Assembly: GCA_947247005.1 (NCBI GenBank) | Contig: OX365962.1 | Coordinates: 5,119,201-5,183,200, forward strand | DNA: 64,000 bases | Direction of reading: 5' to 3' | Source of the DNA: Spisula solida | Lineage: Eukaryota; Mollusca; Bivalvia; Venerida; Mactridae | In this document: piece after piece, positions 33,001-37,264 of the stretch | Layout: every line of letters begins with the position of its first letter | Position numbering within the stretch: position 1 is the first letter of the stretch | Program-made: the position numbers and the translations under genes | The notes under the pieces: model-generated | What the model was told of the DNA's origin: nothing | The model's input: the letters and a program-made list of their open reading frames with translations, nothing else | The model's database searches: none

Positions 33001-35161
33001 TACGTTATACTACTAAGTACATTGAAATTGAAGAAGTTTGATTCTCAATTTATTATAAGCCAATACCGGTAGGTTACAGTTAGTTTTTGGACATATTGCC
33101 GTCTGACGAAATGACGAAAGGCCCATTTAGACCATAGCTCGCACTAATAATGGCAGGTTAACGACCTAGTACCCTTTTTGGCCGTTATTTGAACACTATT
33201 TAAGGTATTCGAATGAAACTTGAGATACCTCCTGACAATGATAGTAAGCAAAGGGTAACAACTAAAACAGCTTAATGCAGTTCTCTCCTACTTTATATGT
33301 ATTGGGCAAGCAATATTGACCCAAACAGACCTGCAGACTCATGTAAGAACAGGAAAACCAATATAATCATAAATAAACTGAATTAATTGTGTAAATTTAG
33401 TCAGTCAAACAATAAGTCGTCTTGGATTATATAATGAATATTAAACCTGCGCTCGACGAAACGACGACTTTGATGCTTTTATAGAAGGAAATGAAAACAC
33501 AGTACAACAAATTACAACTAAGTGCACTAACAATGCAACGTTCACCCAAACTTCATCATGCTATCACGGGGCGACCCTGAACACGACAGTTTCCATCGGT
33601 TAATCAATTACATACAGATTCGTTGCAAATCTGAAGGGCTAACTTAAAGTTTGCATTCCTGTTGTCATGTATTTTCTGTTGTTTGTCATGTATTATCTGT
33701 TGTTTCAGGGTTGGTGGTGTTAGTGTTGTTTGGTTTAGTGTTAATCATACAGTTTCTTGCCATGATTGTTCACAGAATAACCACACTGACCCATTTCCTG
33801 GGCAGAGCCCCGTACAAGAGTGGCGATACGTATAACACCACGTGGGCATTCAATGACAGGTAAAGTAATGTAAAGCTATTGCTGGCTTAGAATAAGAAGG
33901 TCGTAAGTACAAAGACGTATGGAAAATTAAGCTTTTTCAACTTCAGTTTGAACTACATGACCTGTTCCAATTTCAATGAAAATAGGGTCATAAGAAGCGA
34001 CTTGTGATGCAGATGTCAAATATGCATTGGTTTTATAAGGTCGTAAGTAGCACTTAAGACTTTCTATTCTAAGCCAACGATATATATATATGCATGCATG
34101 TATAAACTAGGGATGTCAATATTTGGTTAGTATGGCAAGTGGCTTACCGCCCGCACACGGTGTGTCAATTGTTTAATCGTGTGGCCTGTCATTATGATAC
34201 CTATATTTGGTTATTAATACTAAATATGTGGTATCCAGTACACAATTCATAGTTGTCACATCTGCTTTATTCTTACAATGTTTACCTCCCTTGTTCTAAG
34301 AGGTCGACCATCTTTGAAGGCAATTTTGATAAGCATTAATAGAAGACATTTATATTTTTTTTATAATTCGGAACATAGCAAGGGGGTTCGTATGTGACAA
34401 CCACATTGTCATAACCTGCTGTACTAATGGCCTTTACAGCTCCATGATTAGGTCTAAAGTTTATTAATGCCCATTTGTCTGATTTTTCTATTAAACACGT
34501 AACAAAGTTGCCTTCAAATATGGCCGCCAATAAAAAACAAGGGAGGTAAATATTGTGTGCTACACTTGTATTACAAATAAGAACAACTCAATATGTTGCT
34601 ATACGCATATGTAGTTCACTGCCATACTGATTACTGTACTATTTGTTCGCTTTGTGATGCGTATAAGGATTTTTACTGAAACACATTTTTATGGAAACAT
34701 AAAGTTTGAATGCACAGACATAATGTAATTGGACTTTAGCTACCACATGCTTATGTCTGACGAAACGTCAACATACCAAACATATGTAAGGGAATCCATT
34801 AACTACATCTGTTGAACCGGTCAAACATGCCTGATTTAAGAGGACACAAATAGCGCTGCATTACAGTGACGATACAATGGAAAATGGTTATCAAATATAT
34901 AACTTGAGGAAGTAATCGCGGTACGAGATTCAGATGCCAAACATTTGGAAGACACTTAGTCATTCCAAATAACATTGCTGTGTTTTTTTATTATTCAGTG
35001 ATATTCGACACACGGCTGATGATACTGATGCTATGCAAATGATGCAATACACACGTCAAAAAGCGAATGCAAAACTTGAGAAGAGAAAGGGGTCACGGCG
35101 CGATAGATTGGATATGGGCGAAAGCAGACCCTTGCTTGGTGCTTCCAATTCGGCTGTATAA
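1..35161 (+). CDS. CHS: Chitin synthase, 3' part of gene (28 visible exons, N-terminus outside window)
   Basis: Membrane enzyme that polymerises UDP-GlcNAc into chitin at the plasma membrane. The 28 exons sum to 3,594 nt, divisible by three, with every junction in phase. The visible 1,197 residues show helices near 58-78, 106-127, 138-155 and 185-209. The catalytic core has CTTMYRE (262-268), TDADV (403-407), GEDRWF (505-510) and QRRRW (543-547). A five-helix cluster (about 575-730) leads to SWGTRE (736-741). Two SAM domains follow (about 866-925 and 931-995), then helices near 1060-1078 and 1094-1115, and a charged tail. Core and SWGTRE identify the family firmly. SAM domains between SWGTRE and the last helices are, to my knowledge, seen in some non-arthropod animal chitin synthases. 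Mollusc enzymes can carry an N-terminal myosin motor; whether this one does cannot be seen here. Introns are unusually loaded with tandem repeats, three of them reaching across a splice acceptor. Confidence 0.97.
94..628 (+). other. Intron of chitin synthase
   Basis: AT-rich intron between visible exons 1 and 2. No repeat or other gene recognised. Confidence 0.6.
629..797 (+). CDS. CHS: Chitin synthase visible exon 2
   Basis: Residues 32-87. The acceptor is tttgtcag and the donor gtaggt, phase 0 to phase 1. It encodes a polar Ser/Thr/Gln-rich stretch, then a helix beginning near IFMSFWKIIF and ending before VKDINAF. This is the first visible membrane segment. An alternative AG two bases downstream would break the phase. 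Confidence 0.85.
1118..1200 (-). repeat. tRNA-derived SINE head (minus)
   Basis: Read on the minus strand, the stretch has an A-box-like GACCAACGGTTAGTGAG and a B-box-like GTGTTCAAATACGGG at tRNA spacing. No intact cloverleaf was found, so it is read as a SINE remnant in the intron. Confidence 0.5.
1820..3100 (+). repeat. Tandem array of a 20-24 bp unit with a CATGTACATG palindrome
   Basis: About 60 copies of a GT-rich unit containing TCATGTACATGTATGTGTGT, differing by the number of GT steps and by scattered C/A changes (TCCTGTACATG variants). All six frames remain open for long stretches (Cys/Val/Met/Tyr/His repeats), but these are by-products of the repeat. It lies inside the large intron between visible exons 2 and 3. 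Confidence 0.95.
3101..4500 (+). other. Intron DNA, no feature recognised
   Basis: AT-rich, with a short TA dinucleotide run near 3677-3696. No exon or known repeat supported. Confidence 0.5.
4505..4660. repeat. Degenerate copy of CGCTGGCTTAGAA-type MITE
   Basis: It contains CGACTTACTACTTACGAC..ATAAGACC and ends with TTCTAAGCCAACGATATA. These are the two ends seen in the clean copy at 23601-23760. Confidence 0.5.
4885..5105 (+). repeat. tRNA-derived SINE
   Basis: The head has A-box GATAGCCTAGTGGTAGTG and B-box GGTTCCAAGTTCGACC at tRNA-like spacing. A non-tRNA body follows, ending in GAATAACACCAGGAATGAG, and a related segment occurs near 45545-45595. It lies in the intron before exon 3. Confidence 0.65.
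5232..5330 (+). CDS. CHS: Chitin synthase visible exon 3
   Basis: Residues 88-120, acceptor attcag, donor gtaagta, phase 1 to phase 1. It contains the Trp-rich segment DYWNGWSWSGLQ and the beginning of the second helix (IYYFVSNLITSLV), which is completed by the next exon. Confidence 0.9.
5331..6735 (+). other. Intron DNA upstream of 33-bp array
   Basis: No exon recognised. Repeated short phrases such as CCCAATAAGTC.TACAGTGAT occur near 6455-6555, indicating a local duplication of about 80 bp. Confidence 0.5.
6730..7502 (+). repeat. 33-bp minisatellite carrying a 3' splice site and exon start
   Basis: 24 AG-bearing units, the last being the acceptor of visible exon 4. The unit consists of an acceptor-like TTTATTACAG followed by GATATTTATGTGGTTATATG, the same bases that begin exon 4. 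Spacing between AGs is 33 bp except two 32-bp steps (one at 7041 to 7073). Units left of about 7050 mostly have the ACATATATGACAG variant and those to the right GCATTTATTACAG. From AG 7073 onward all units share the frame of exon 4 with no stop, reading GYLCGYMAFIT per unit. Confidence 0.95.
7503..7643 (+). CDS. CHS: Chitin synthase visible exon 4, preceded by a duplicated-acceptor array
   Basis: Residues 121-167. Joining exon 3 (GTA G) to GA here gives the continuous segment LVGYLCGYMACTACMQRQ, followed by helix FTVPLLLSSPLSLALLY. The layout matches the conserved N-terminal chitin synthase region with a helix, a basic loop and the next helix. The acceptor is ttttacag, the donor gtaagtg. The first 22 bases of the exon and its AG are repeated many times immediately upstream in 33-bp units, so several alternative starts are possible. 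The last AG was chosen because it has the best pyrimidine run and gives a normal-length loop. Confidence 0.88.
7740..7930 (-). repeat. tRNA-derived SINE (minus)
   Basis: On the minus strand the head reads TAGCCTATTGGTAGAGCG (A box) then GGTCCCGGGTTTGACC (B box). A body continues toward 7740. It sits in the intron after exon 4. Confidence 0.6.
8445..8596 (+). CDS. CHS: Chitin synthase visible exon 5
   Basis: Residues 168-218, acceptor gcttcag, donor gtgact, phase 1 to 0. After a short Cys/Glu-rich extracellular loop it encodes a long helix (ALLFVAMATLMVAQALSTAW) and then the basic juxtamembrane segment that leads into the catalytic domain. Confidence 0.92.
8597..9838 (+). other. Intron DNA, nothing recognised
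   Basis: AT-rich intron of chitin synthase between visible exons 5 and 6. No convincing exon or repeat family found. Confidence 0.5.
9839..9988 (+). CDS. CHS: Chitin synthase visible exon 6 (start of catalytic domain)
   Basis: Residues 219-268, phase 0 on both sides, acceptor attttcag, donor gtatgt. It carries LFWVPMYNSVMLEQ and ends in ICTTMYRE, the counterpart of the CATMWHE signature that opens the chitin synthase catalytic region. The substitutions of Ala by Thr and Trp-His by Tyr-Arg are noted separately. Confidence 0.95.
9998..10370 (+). repeat. Interspersed repeat with internal 145-bp duplication
   Basis: It begins near a GGTCGGTCGTTAGGTC phrase. Two copies of a segment run TTCAATA..TCAAGAA..GCTTTGCC through CTTCAAACTTTACATGGAGG to GAGGTCAGTAG.TCAAA. 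A similar GTC-rich start occurs in the family at 57600. The open frame through it is not supported as a gene. Confidence 0.6.
10949..11117 (+). CDS. CHS: Chitin synthase visible exon 7
   Basis: Residues 269-324, acceptor ttccacag, donor gtaaaa. It encodes the early glycosyltransferase region, including ESHVFFDGA, where the family has a conserved acidic/aromatic strand (usually HIFFDDA-like). Phase 0 to 1. Confidence 0.95.
11168..11240. repeat. Fragment of CGCTGGCTTAGAA-type MITE
   Basis: Contains TATAAGGTCGTAAGTAGCAC and CATTCTAAGCCAGCGA, matching one end of the copies at 23601 and 33879. It lies just after visible exon 7. Confidence 0.6.
11669..11793 (+). CDS. CHS: Chitin synthase visible exon 8
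   Basis: Residues 325-366, acceptor tttaag, donor gtacct, phase 1 to 0. It encodes TPYGMTLAWTL and the strand ending IHLKDNFK, matching the YGGRLxWTLPG...HLKDK region of animal chitin synthases. Confidence 0.95.
12286..12371 (+). repeat. 43-bp direct tandem duplication
   Basis: Two near-identical copies of a unit containing AACAAAAGAATGATATGTCC and GTAAGACGATCCGTTA, ending about 70 bp before the acceptor of visible exon 9. Only one or two bases differ, so the duplication is recent. Confidence 0.85.
12440..12518 (+). CDS. CHS: Chitin synthase visible exon 9
   Basis: Residues 367-392, acceptor tatttcag, donor gtaata, phase 0 to 1. It encodes VKNKKRWSQVMYMSYVLDY, the highly conserved K-x-R-W-S-Q-V-M-Y-M segment of chitin synthases. 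Confidence 0.96.
13036..13232 (+). CDS. CHS: Chitin synthase visible exon 10 (nucleotide-sugar and metal binding core)
   Basis: Residues 393-458, acceptor gtgtttag, donor gtgcgt, phase 1 to 0. It contains TDADV (403-407), the GT2 acidic motif expected to bind UDP and divalent metal, then CARTHPLGSGPLVWYQVF and EYAIGHWFQK. This is the most diagnostic exon of the gene. Confidence 0.98.
13823..13990 (+). CDS. CHS: Chitin synthase visible exon 11 (catalytic EDR motif)
   Basis: Residues 459-514, phase 0 on both sides, acceptor attgcag, donor gtaaga. It encodes AAEHVLGSVLCSPGCFSVYR and TKDMGEDRWF. The Asp of EDR is the expected catalytic base. The whole stretch is intact and typical of an active enzyme. 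Confidence 0.98.
14022..14225 (+). repeat. CACGAA-type short interspersed repeat, copy 1
   Basis: Contains inverted phrases GAATTTTCGTTGATTTCGT, CACGAAATATAATCCCCACG and CATGAAATTTAATACCCACG. Related copies lie at 16285-16375, 16965-17085 and 17398-17482, all in introns flanking exons 11 to 14. Confidence 0.55.
14285..14905. repeat. Long inverted repeat, arms about 245 bp
   Basis: The left arm (about 14285-14530) and right arm (about 14640-14905) are reverse complements with roughly 80 percent identity by eye. Both hold GGGTACAGTAAGCAT, TATGATGCACTACAT, ATGACAGCATTTT and GGAACAAACTCTTAC on opposite strands. A spacer of about 110 bp separates them. It lies in the intron between visible exons 11 and 12. 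Confidence 0.8.
15246..15396 (+). CDS. CHS: Chitin synthase visible exon 12 (QRRRW motif)
   Basis: Residues 515-564, acceptor acaccag, donor gtatgt, phase 0 to 1. It encodes SGWRIEYCAASEN, CPEDFDEF and then QRRRW (543-547), the acceptor-binding motif of processive GT2 enzymes, followed by STLANLMLLI. Confidence 0.98.
15397..16127 (+). other. Intron DNA, nothing recognised
   Basis: Intron between visible exons 12 and 13, AT-rich, with no convincing repeat or exon. Confidence 0.5.
16128..16232 (+). CDS. CHS: Chitin synthase visible exon 13
   Basis: Residues 565-599, acceptor tatttcag, donor gtaagt, phase 1 to 1. It encodes the first helix of the post-catalytic membrane cluster (FLIYQSILLFATLIGPSSVI), with the conserved GP-S pattern. 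Confidence 0.94.
16285..16375 (+). repeat. CACGAA-type repeat, copy 2
   Basis: TTTCATTGAGATGAAATTTT followed by TTTCGTGGGGACGTAAATTC and GTGGATTTTG, the same vocabulary as the copy at 14022. Confidence 0.45.
16965..17085 (+). repeat. CACGAA-type repeat, copy 3
   Basis: GATTTCGTGGTTGAGGTCAT, CCACGAAATCCACGAAGTTT and AATCCCCTTCGAATATTAAT. It ends in GATTTTACAG, a decoy acceptor. Confidence 0.6.
17398..17482 (+). repeat. CACGAA-type repeat, copy 4
   Basis: TTTAATTTCGCGGTCAAGTT, CATCCGCGAAATCAACGAAA and GCGAATATTAATAACTTTAC, nearly parallel to copy 3. It ends about 20 bp before the acceptor of visible exon 14. Confidence 0.6.
17504..17619 (+). CDS. CHS: Chitin synthase visible exon 14
   Basis: Residues 600-638, acceptor gttgtag, donor gtaaga, phase 1 to 0. 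It encodes a short polar loop and a helix (AAMVMQLLTCVVFTFVCL), followed by SSKTQLS, a cytoplasmic link. Confidence 0.92.
18050..18450 (+). repeat. Interspersed repeat family CCCCTACCG, copy 1
   Basis: It starts CCCCTACCGGTTTTTGAACG and GGGACTATAGGTCTGCCCTC with a GTCTGTCCGTC run. Two internal copies follow of a segment running TGATCCTG.TATA through GTTTCCAAGCTAGGTTTATG to ATTATGCACGTCTAAA. A second copy lies at 30361-30720 and a minus-strand fragment at 53470-53540. Confidence 0.75.
18995..19094 (+). CDS. CHS: Chitin synthase visible exon 15
   Basis: Residues 639-671, acceptor tgtctag, donor gtaggt, phase 0 to 1. It encodes a helix (ITFVYAVVMTAVVVGTAVQI) of the membrane cluster. Confidence 0.92.
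19095..19983 (+). other. Intron DNA, nothing recognised
   Basis: Intron between visible exons 15 and 16. Two phrases (TTGATAATACAATTACGG and TACAATTACAGCATTAG) recur near 19820-19890. No exon supported. Confidence 0.45.
19984..20181 (+). CDS. CHS: Chitin synthase visible exon 16
   Basis: Residues 672-737, acceptor cttttatag, donor gtaagt, phase 1 to 1. It encodes two helices (VYIGTMAAIFVVAGIMHLQE and the next one, VWYLLCLPAGYLILMIYSI) and ends with DRSWG. The SWGTRE motif is therefore split across the intron. Confidence 0.95.
20195..20640 (+). repeat. 43-bp tandem repeat with 86-bp dimer order
   Basis: About ten units built on ATTCAGCTTTTTAATTGCTG and AAACTAGATCATCCAGCTA. Two unit types alternate: one with AACTAGATCATCC and one with AACCAGGCCATCC, also differing as TTTAATTG versus TTTGATTG. 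The array therefore grew by copying an 86-bp dimer. It begins about 15 bp after the donor of visible exon 16. Confidence 0.9.
21169..21256 (+). CDS. CHS: Chitin synthase visible exon 17 (completes SWGTRE)
   Basis: Residues 738-766, acceptor tttgtag, donor gtaagt, phase 1 to 2. It begins GTRE, completing SWGTRE (736-741), a motif proposed to act in extrusion of the growing chain. A polar cytoplasmic linker follows. Confidence 0.94.
21545..21987 (+). repeat. 39-bp minisatellite, left block
   Basis: About eleven units of CTAGTCAGTATCACGGTACG plus AGTATTAACCATCAACTGG, one shortened near 21758. Units with TAATCATC and TAACCATC are interspersed. The block continues to the right of the inserted element at 21988-22527. 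Confidence 0.93.
21988..22527. mobile_element. Probable solo LTR (540 bp) inserted in the 39-bp minisatellite
   Basis: The insert begins TGTAACATAATGG and ends ACTACGTGACA, a TG...CA pair typical of LTRs. It is flanked by a direct repeat CTAG (21984-21987 and 22528-22531). Removing it with one CTAG restores a perfect minisatellite unit. A TATATATAAC stretch lies near 22431. There are no coding segments. Strand is undecided. Confidence 0.75.
22528..22725 (+). repeat. 39-bp minisatellite, right block
   Basis: Five units continuing the left block in register after the inserted element. It ends about 255 bp before the acceptor of visible exon 18. Confidence 0.93.
22725..22860 (+). repeat. Segment duplicated at 25325-25445
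   Basis: GTTTCAGTACCATAATATATC, ACCAACAAAAAGAAAA and TATATCGTTTAATGTTTTT recur in the same order near 25335-25445. That second copy is preceded by TATCGCGGTACCAGTATT, a relic of the 39-bp unit. Confidence 0.75.
22983..23138 (+). CDS. CHS: Chitin synthase visible exon 18 (cytoplasmic linker)
   Basis: Residues 767-818, acceptor atttacag, donor gtacgt, phase 2 to 2. It opens with a Cys pair next to Phe and continues as a Ser/Thr-rich, presumably disordered cytoplasmic linker between the membrane cluster and the SAM domains. No known motif seen. Confidence 0.88.
23172..23356. repeat. MITE with AAGCCTAG termini, copy 1
   Basis: The left end AAGCCTAGATCTCACTGAGA and the right end CTCAGTGGAACCTAGACTT are inverted repeats. 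Internally GGCGATGTTCTCCCGA and GGGACTACATCGCC are also near-inverted. No coding capacity. It starts 33 bp after the donor of visible exon 18. Confidence 0.8.
23601..23760. repeat. MITE with CGCTGGCTTAGAA termini (cleanest copy)
   Basis: The ends TATATATCGCTGGCTTAGAA and TTCTAAGCCAGCGATATAT form inverted repeats that extend inward through GAAGGTCGTA for about 31 bp. 160 bp, no coding capacity. Confidence 0.85.
23778..24891 (+). repeat. 73-bp array carrying a 3' splice site and exon start
   Basis: 16 copies. The AG dinucleotides lie at 23787, 23860, 23933, 24006, 24087, then every 73 bp to 24890; one step is 81 bp because of an 8-bp insertion. Each unit has TTATGTTGTCTATATTATAG followed by GAGTGTGGGAGCTGATAGTC and ATTGCTGAAGATATA, the start of visible exon 19. 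Because 73 is not a multiple of three and a unit read in the exon frame ends in TAG, use of an upstream AG would truncate the protein. Confidence 0.95.
24892..24959 (+). CDS. CHS: Chitin synthase visible exon 19, preceded by 73-bp acceptor array
   Basis: Residues 819-841. The acceptor is attatag and the donor gtaagt, phase 2 to 1. The short segment reads SVGADSHLSVIAEEELPRTY. Its first roughly 44 bases plus the AG recur 15 times upstream at 73-bp spacing. Only this last copy continues into GAAGAAGAG and a good donor, and phase agrees on both sides, so it is taken as the functional exon. Confidence 0.86.
24972..25187. repeat. MITE with AAGCCTAG termini, copy 2
   Basis: The left end AAGCCTAGGTCTCA and right end GGACCTAGGCTT are inverted. 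The interior resembles copy 1 (CAATGTTCTCCCGA and GGGAGTACATCGCC). It starts 12 bp after the donor of visible exon 19. Confidence 0.8.
25325..25445 (+). repeat. Second copy of the 22725-22860 segment
   Basis: Same word order as the first copy, about 80 percent alike by eye. It shows that part of the region around exons 18 and 19 was duplicated. Confidence 0.7.
25446..26528 (+). other. Intron DNA, nothing recognised
   Basis: AT-rich DNA up to visible exon 20 with no supported exon or repeat family. Confidence 0.5.
26529..26620 (+). CDS. CHS: Chitin synthase visible exon 20
   Basis: Residues 842-872, acceptor ggtttcag, donor gtataa, phase 1 to 0. It is an acidic run (four Asp in a row and further Asp/Glu), then VKDWLPADM, the first helix of SAM domain 1. 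Confidence 0.9.
26621..27170 (+). other. Intron DNA, nothing recognised
   Basis: Intron between visible exons 20 and 21. Two GTAACGTAACCTC-like phrases and a repeated AGCAGACATGGTAT near 26610 and 26765 echo the end of exon 20. Confidence 0.45.
27172..27386 (+). repeat. 104-bp tandem duplication spanning the acceptor of exon 21
   Basis: Two copies run from TTTATACGAGTGAAAGT / TTTATTCGAGTGAAAGT through AGTAACCAG and TTGCATACA to TATTTATTGCAGAAAAAGTTT. The AGs are at 27272-27273 and 27376-27377. Splicing to the upstream AG would read KKFIRVKV and then a TGA stop. Confidence 0.9.
27378..27474 (+). CDS. CHS: Chitin synthase visible exon 21 (SAM domain 1)
   Basis: Residues 873-904, acceptor ttattgcag, donor gtaaga, phase 0 to 1. 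It encodes FSKIFVDNGYENTMFISGMT and ERELKDIGIK, the central helices of a SAM domain. The intron end and the first nine exon bases have a second copy 104 bp upstream. Confidence 0.93.
27900..28795 (+). mobile_element. LINE fragment, APE-type endonuclease region (decayed)
   Basis: Conceptual fragments in different frames include YCAYHFFGNKSPRV, NGDFNSRT, DSHGKRLIELCKSTNLSIGN, SSVVDYLVLN and FSDHCP. These are the GDFN, D-x-L and SDH motifs of LINE endonucleases. Frame changes and stops show it is dead. It lies in the intron between visible exons 21 and 22. Confidence 0.85.
29127..29200 (+). CDS. CHS: Chitin synthase visible exon 22 (end of SAM domain 1)
   Basis: Residues 905-929, acceptor tttcag, donor gtaagt, phase 1 to 0. 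It encodes KGMKKYLLEEIKKLPDY, the long C-terminal helix of SAM domain 1 (the usual GHRxxILxxIxxL pattern). Confidence 0.93.
29844..29994 (+). CDS. CHS: Chitin synthase visible exon 23 (SAM domain 2)
   Basis: Residues 930-979, acceptor ttttcag, donor gtatat, phase 0 to 1. It encodes VEEWLNIVGLEQYKKNF and a run of SAM helices ending LKITKSG. This second SAM domain follows the first with almost no linker. Confidence 0.95.
30269..30322 (+). CDS. CHS: Chitin synthase visible exon 24 (end of SAM domain 2)
   Basis: Residues 980-997, acceptor tgttacag, donor gtatgt, phase 1 to 1. This 54-nt exon encodes GHIKRLMYAIRRLRNP, the closing helix of SAM domain 2. It falls at the same place in the domain as exon 22 does in SAM 1, which suggests an old domain duplication. 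Confidence 0.92.
30361..30725 (+). repeat. Interspersed repeat family CCCCTACCG, copy 2
   Basis: CCCCTACCGTTTTTGACCGG, GACTATAGGTTTGCCCTCCG with a GTCCGTCCGTC run, then two internal copies around GTTTCCATGCTAGGTTTATG and GATTATGCACGTCT. Parallel to 18050-18450. Confidence 0.75.
31359..31659. repeat. MITE of 301 bp with TTAT target duplication
   Basis: The ends TGAGCGAGTTCAGCTG and CAGCTGCACTCGCTCA are 16-bp inverted repeats. TTAT flanks both sides (31355-31358 and 31660-31663). The interior is rich in CTCGAG-type words. It lies in the intron between visible exons 24 and 25. Confidence 0.88.
32269..32427 (+). CDS. CHS: Chitin synthase visible exon 25
   Basis: Residues 998-1050, acceptor attttag, donor gtattt, phase 1 to 1. 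It encodes a basic, probably helical cytoplasmic stretch and EHDFWDELRNICLLP, matching the E-x-x-FWxxLIxxYLxP segment that precedes the last two helices in animal chitin synthases. Confidence 0.94.
32790..32918 (+). CDS. CHS: Chitin synthase visible exon 26 (penultimate helix)
   Basis: Residues 1051-1093, acceptor attgcag, donor gtaagg, phase 1 to 1. It encodes GGLRNSWLMIFAVSNALWL followed by more hydrophobic residues, the conserved LRN-x-W...NxLW helix, and an extracellular loop. Confidence 0.95.
33005..33640 (+). other. Intron DNA, nothing recognised
   Basis: Intron between visible exons 26 and 27. Just before the acceptor a 22-bp phrase (TGTCATGTATT.TCTGTTGTT) is present twice. Confidence 0.45.
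33709..33859 (+). CDS. CHS: Chitin synthase visible exon 27 (last helix)
   Basis: Residues 1094-1143, acceptor gtttcag, donor gtaaag, phase 1 to 2. It encodes helix LVVLVLFGLVLIIQFLAMI followed by HRITTLTHFLG, the conserved HRxxTLxH motif, then a cytoplasmic stretch. Confidence 0.95.
33879..34092. repeat. MITE with CGCTGGCTTAGAA termini, second full copy
   Basis: Starts TATTGCTGGCTTAGAATAAG and GAAGGTCGTAAGT, ends TTCTAAGCCAACGATATA. It is longer than the 160-bp copy, with the shared interior phrase GATGCAGATGTCAAATATGC (compare 60618-60637). Confidence 0.75.
34281..34550. repeat. MITE of 270 bp with TTTACCTCCCTTGTT termini
   Basis: The left end TTTACCTCCCTTGTT and right end AACAAGGGAGGTAAA are perfect inverted repeats, followed inward by TTGAAGGCAATTTTG / AAAGTTGCCTTCAAAT. 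It lies in the last intron of chitin synthase. A single similar end (TTACCTCCCTTGTTTT) occurs at 5650. Confidence 0.85.
34999..35161 (+). CDS. CHS: Chitin synthase visible exon 28 (C-terminus and stop)
   Basis: Residues 1144-1197 and the TAA stop. The acceptor is tattcag, phase 2. It is a charged, Met/Gln-rich and then basic cytoplasmic tail. It ends ESRPLLGASNSAV, which contains an acidic dileucine pattern (E-x-x-x-L-L) of the kind used for endocytic or lysosomal sorting; function here is inference. Confidence 0.94.
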
Positions 35162-37225
35162 AGACTCTACTCGTTGGACATTTAATGTCATCGGTGCTTC
35201 AAATACGACCGTATAAAGGCTCTACACAGTGCACATTTAAAGCCACCGGGGCTTTCAATATGAATTGTAAAAGGCATATACATTTGTAGCCGTGTTTCTT
35301 CATCAAAGACACCAGATAAGAGAACTTCACTCTTATTCTTCTAGTTGTGTGTTCCATGCAACAGTTGGCGACAAAATATTGGACAACTAAGTATGTGAGC
35401 TCATGCTCTGAAGTGTAATTATGTGTAATGAAGTCGAGTGATTTTTGGTATGCATTACCTCAGGATAGAGTATTGCTTATTACAAATATGGATCAGGTTT
35501 ACCAATTGTTCAAATTGATTTACAACGTACTATACACTGACATCACAATTATTCAAAGCTTATCAAAGTTTCACATAATCATGGGCGGACTTTAGCTTTA
35601 TCGAATATGTTTTATCACATTTTGAAACACATACTTCTATTGCATGTAATATATTTGTTAAATGTGCATACGTCAGTGTCATATAGGGCAAGTGCAATTT
35701 CAATGACAAGTTGATAATATCTTCTACTTTTTACGCCATGACTACAATACATAGTAGGCATGTTTTCATTGTTTGATCCCCTGTACATTTGTTTTAAACT
35801 ATTTACATGAACTTAGAAAAAGGCTACACATGTACATAATAATAAAACTAATAAATCCATCGAAAGCATTGCCAATTACAAAACAAGCACATTAAAGTCA
35901 AGGACCGTAGTATTTAGCCATGACAGTGTATCACCCATGTAAAAAAAGTGAAGTTTCCATGCCCCTAAGTGCACCGCGATACATGCATTTGCTGTTGGCG
36001 TTATGTTATACAATTGAATGAAATGCTTTTGCATGAAAGATGTTATACATTCGTAAAGTAACTATTGTTATTTAATATATTTTAGTATATTATACGTTAT
36101 TCCGTTACATGTTCATTAAGAAAATCGAGAACATTAATGAGTGAGACATACATATTGCTATACTGGTGTTGGCTTCATGTTCGTGTTGTTTGTAAATATG
36201 TTTGAACTTGTACATAGTATTACATATTATAATTCATTAATTGCCGCGAAACCATTTCTTTTTACTGTTCATAGAATGTACAAATGCATGACGTTAAGCC
36301 ATACCAAATCGTTTATTCGTTTAGCGTCCACCTAAAGTTCGAAAACCTATCTTGCTATCCAGAGAGAAAAAACGAAGCCCTCGAAAAAAACAAGTCATAC
36401 CAACTTCTATACTCATCGTAATACATTATATGGCTAACAAATATAGCTTTCATGGAGTGTCAATCATAATTTACTGAAATAACTGAAAACGTGCCTGTGT
36501 TAAATAAAAACTAGTACTAAGCTTTAATTTACAGTCAATATTTAATATTACACATACACTGTATATATTCTTTACAACCCCCCCCCCCCCCCCATTGAAT
36601 CAGTGCGAAGGATATGCTAAAACTATAAACATTTAGAATTAAAAAGTGTTGTTTTTCCATCTCATGACACCCAAACCTTAGGATCAGTCCGCGGACGCTA
36701 AACGAAGAAACGATTTGGTATGACGTTATATACAGTATGTTTCCTGTAAACTATGGAGATTTATTTGCATTATTATTACAATGGATCTTATTACAAATGT
36801 ATATGATAACGCAACTACATCTGAGCCAGCTATTGACGGTCGGATGATTTTTTGCCGGAGATATGGCCCTTGTTGGACATTTTGTGTATACATAAATATT
36901 ATTACTAGATCTACAAGCAGTATGTTTTTCATTTTCTGTTCAATTGAAACAAAATTGTGAAAATAAATACATTTGTTTAAGCAAACATTTCTTTCAGCAT
37001 AAAGTCAAAAGTGTGCAAAAGCCGTATTTGTTGTATATTTGTACAAATATTTTATATACTTACTATGAATAGTATGTTGCAAAAATGCTACTTTAAAAGG
37101 TGTACATATATTTTAATTCGCTGTTAAATGTTAGTTAATTTTATGCATTTTATGTAATATATTTGTTGACAATAAATGTTCTATATATCTTACTCGGACA
37201 ATTTGTTTTACTTTTAACAAATTTC
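35162..37225 (+). other. Probable chitin synthase 3' UTR and downstream DNA
   Basis: AT-rich with no supported coding exon. Poly(A) signals AATAAA or variants occur near 35846, 36500, 36960 and 37170. The real cleavage site cannot be chosen from sequence. A run of about 17 C lies near 36578-36593. Confidence 0.5.
36577..36593 (+). repeat. Poly-C tract
   Basis: An uninterrupted run of C in otherwise AT-rich DNA. It is likely length-variable and prone to assembly error. Confidence 0.9.
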
Positions 37226-37235
37226 AGTCATTATT

Positions 37236-37264
37236 ACCTGCGGGCCATGAGGCCGCAGGTTAAT
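37236..37264. repeat. Short GC-rich hairpin
   Basis: ACCTGCGG and CCGCAGGT are perfect arms around GCCATGAGG. It stands out in AT-rich DNA just past the last possible poly(A) signal of the chitin synthase gene. Confidence 0.6.

Noticed and set aside
37236..37264. Histone-type 3' end stem-loop or transcription terminator
   Set aside because: Stem and loop do not match the histone signal, and no histone gene is nearby. It is probably just an inverted-repeat remnant.
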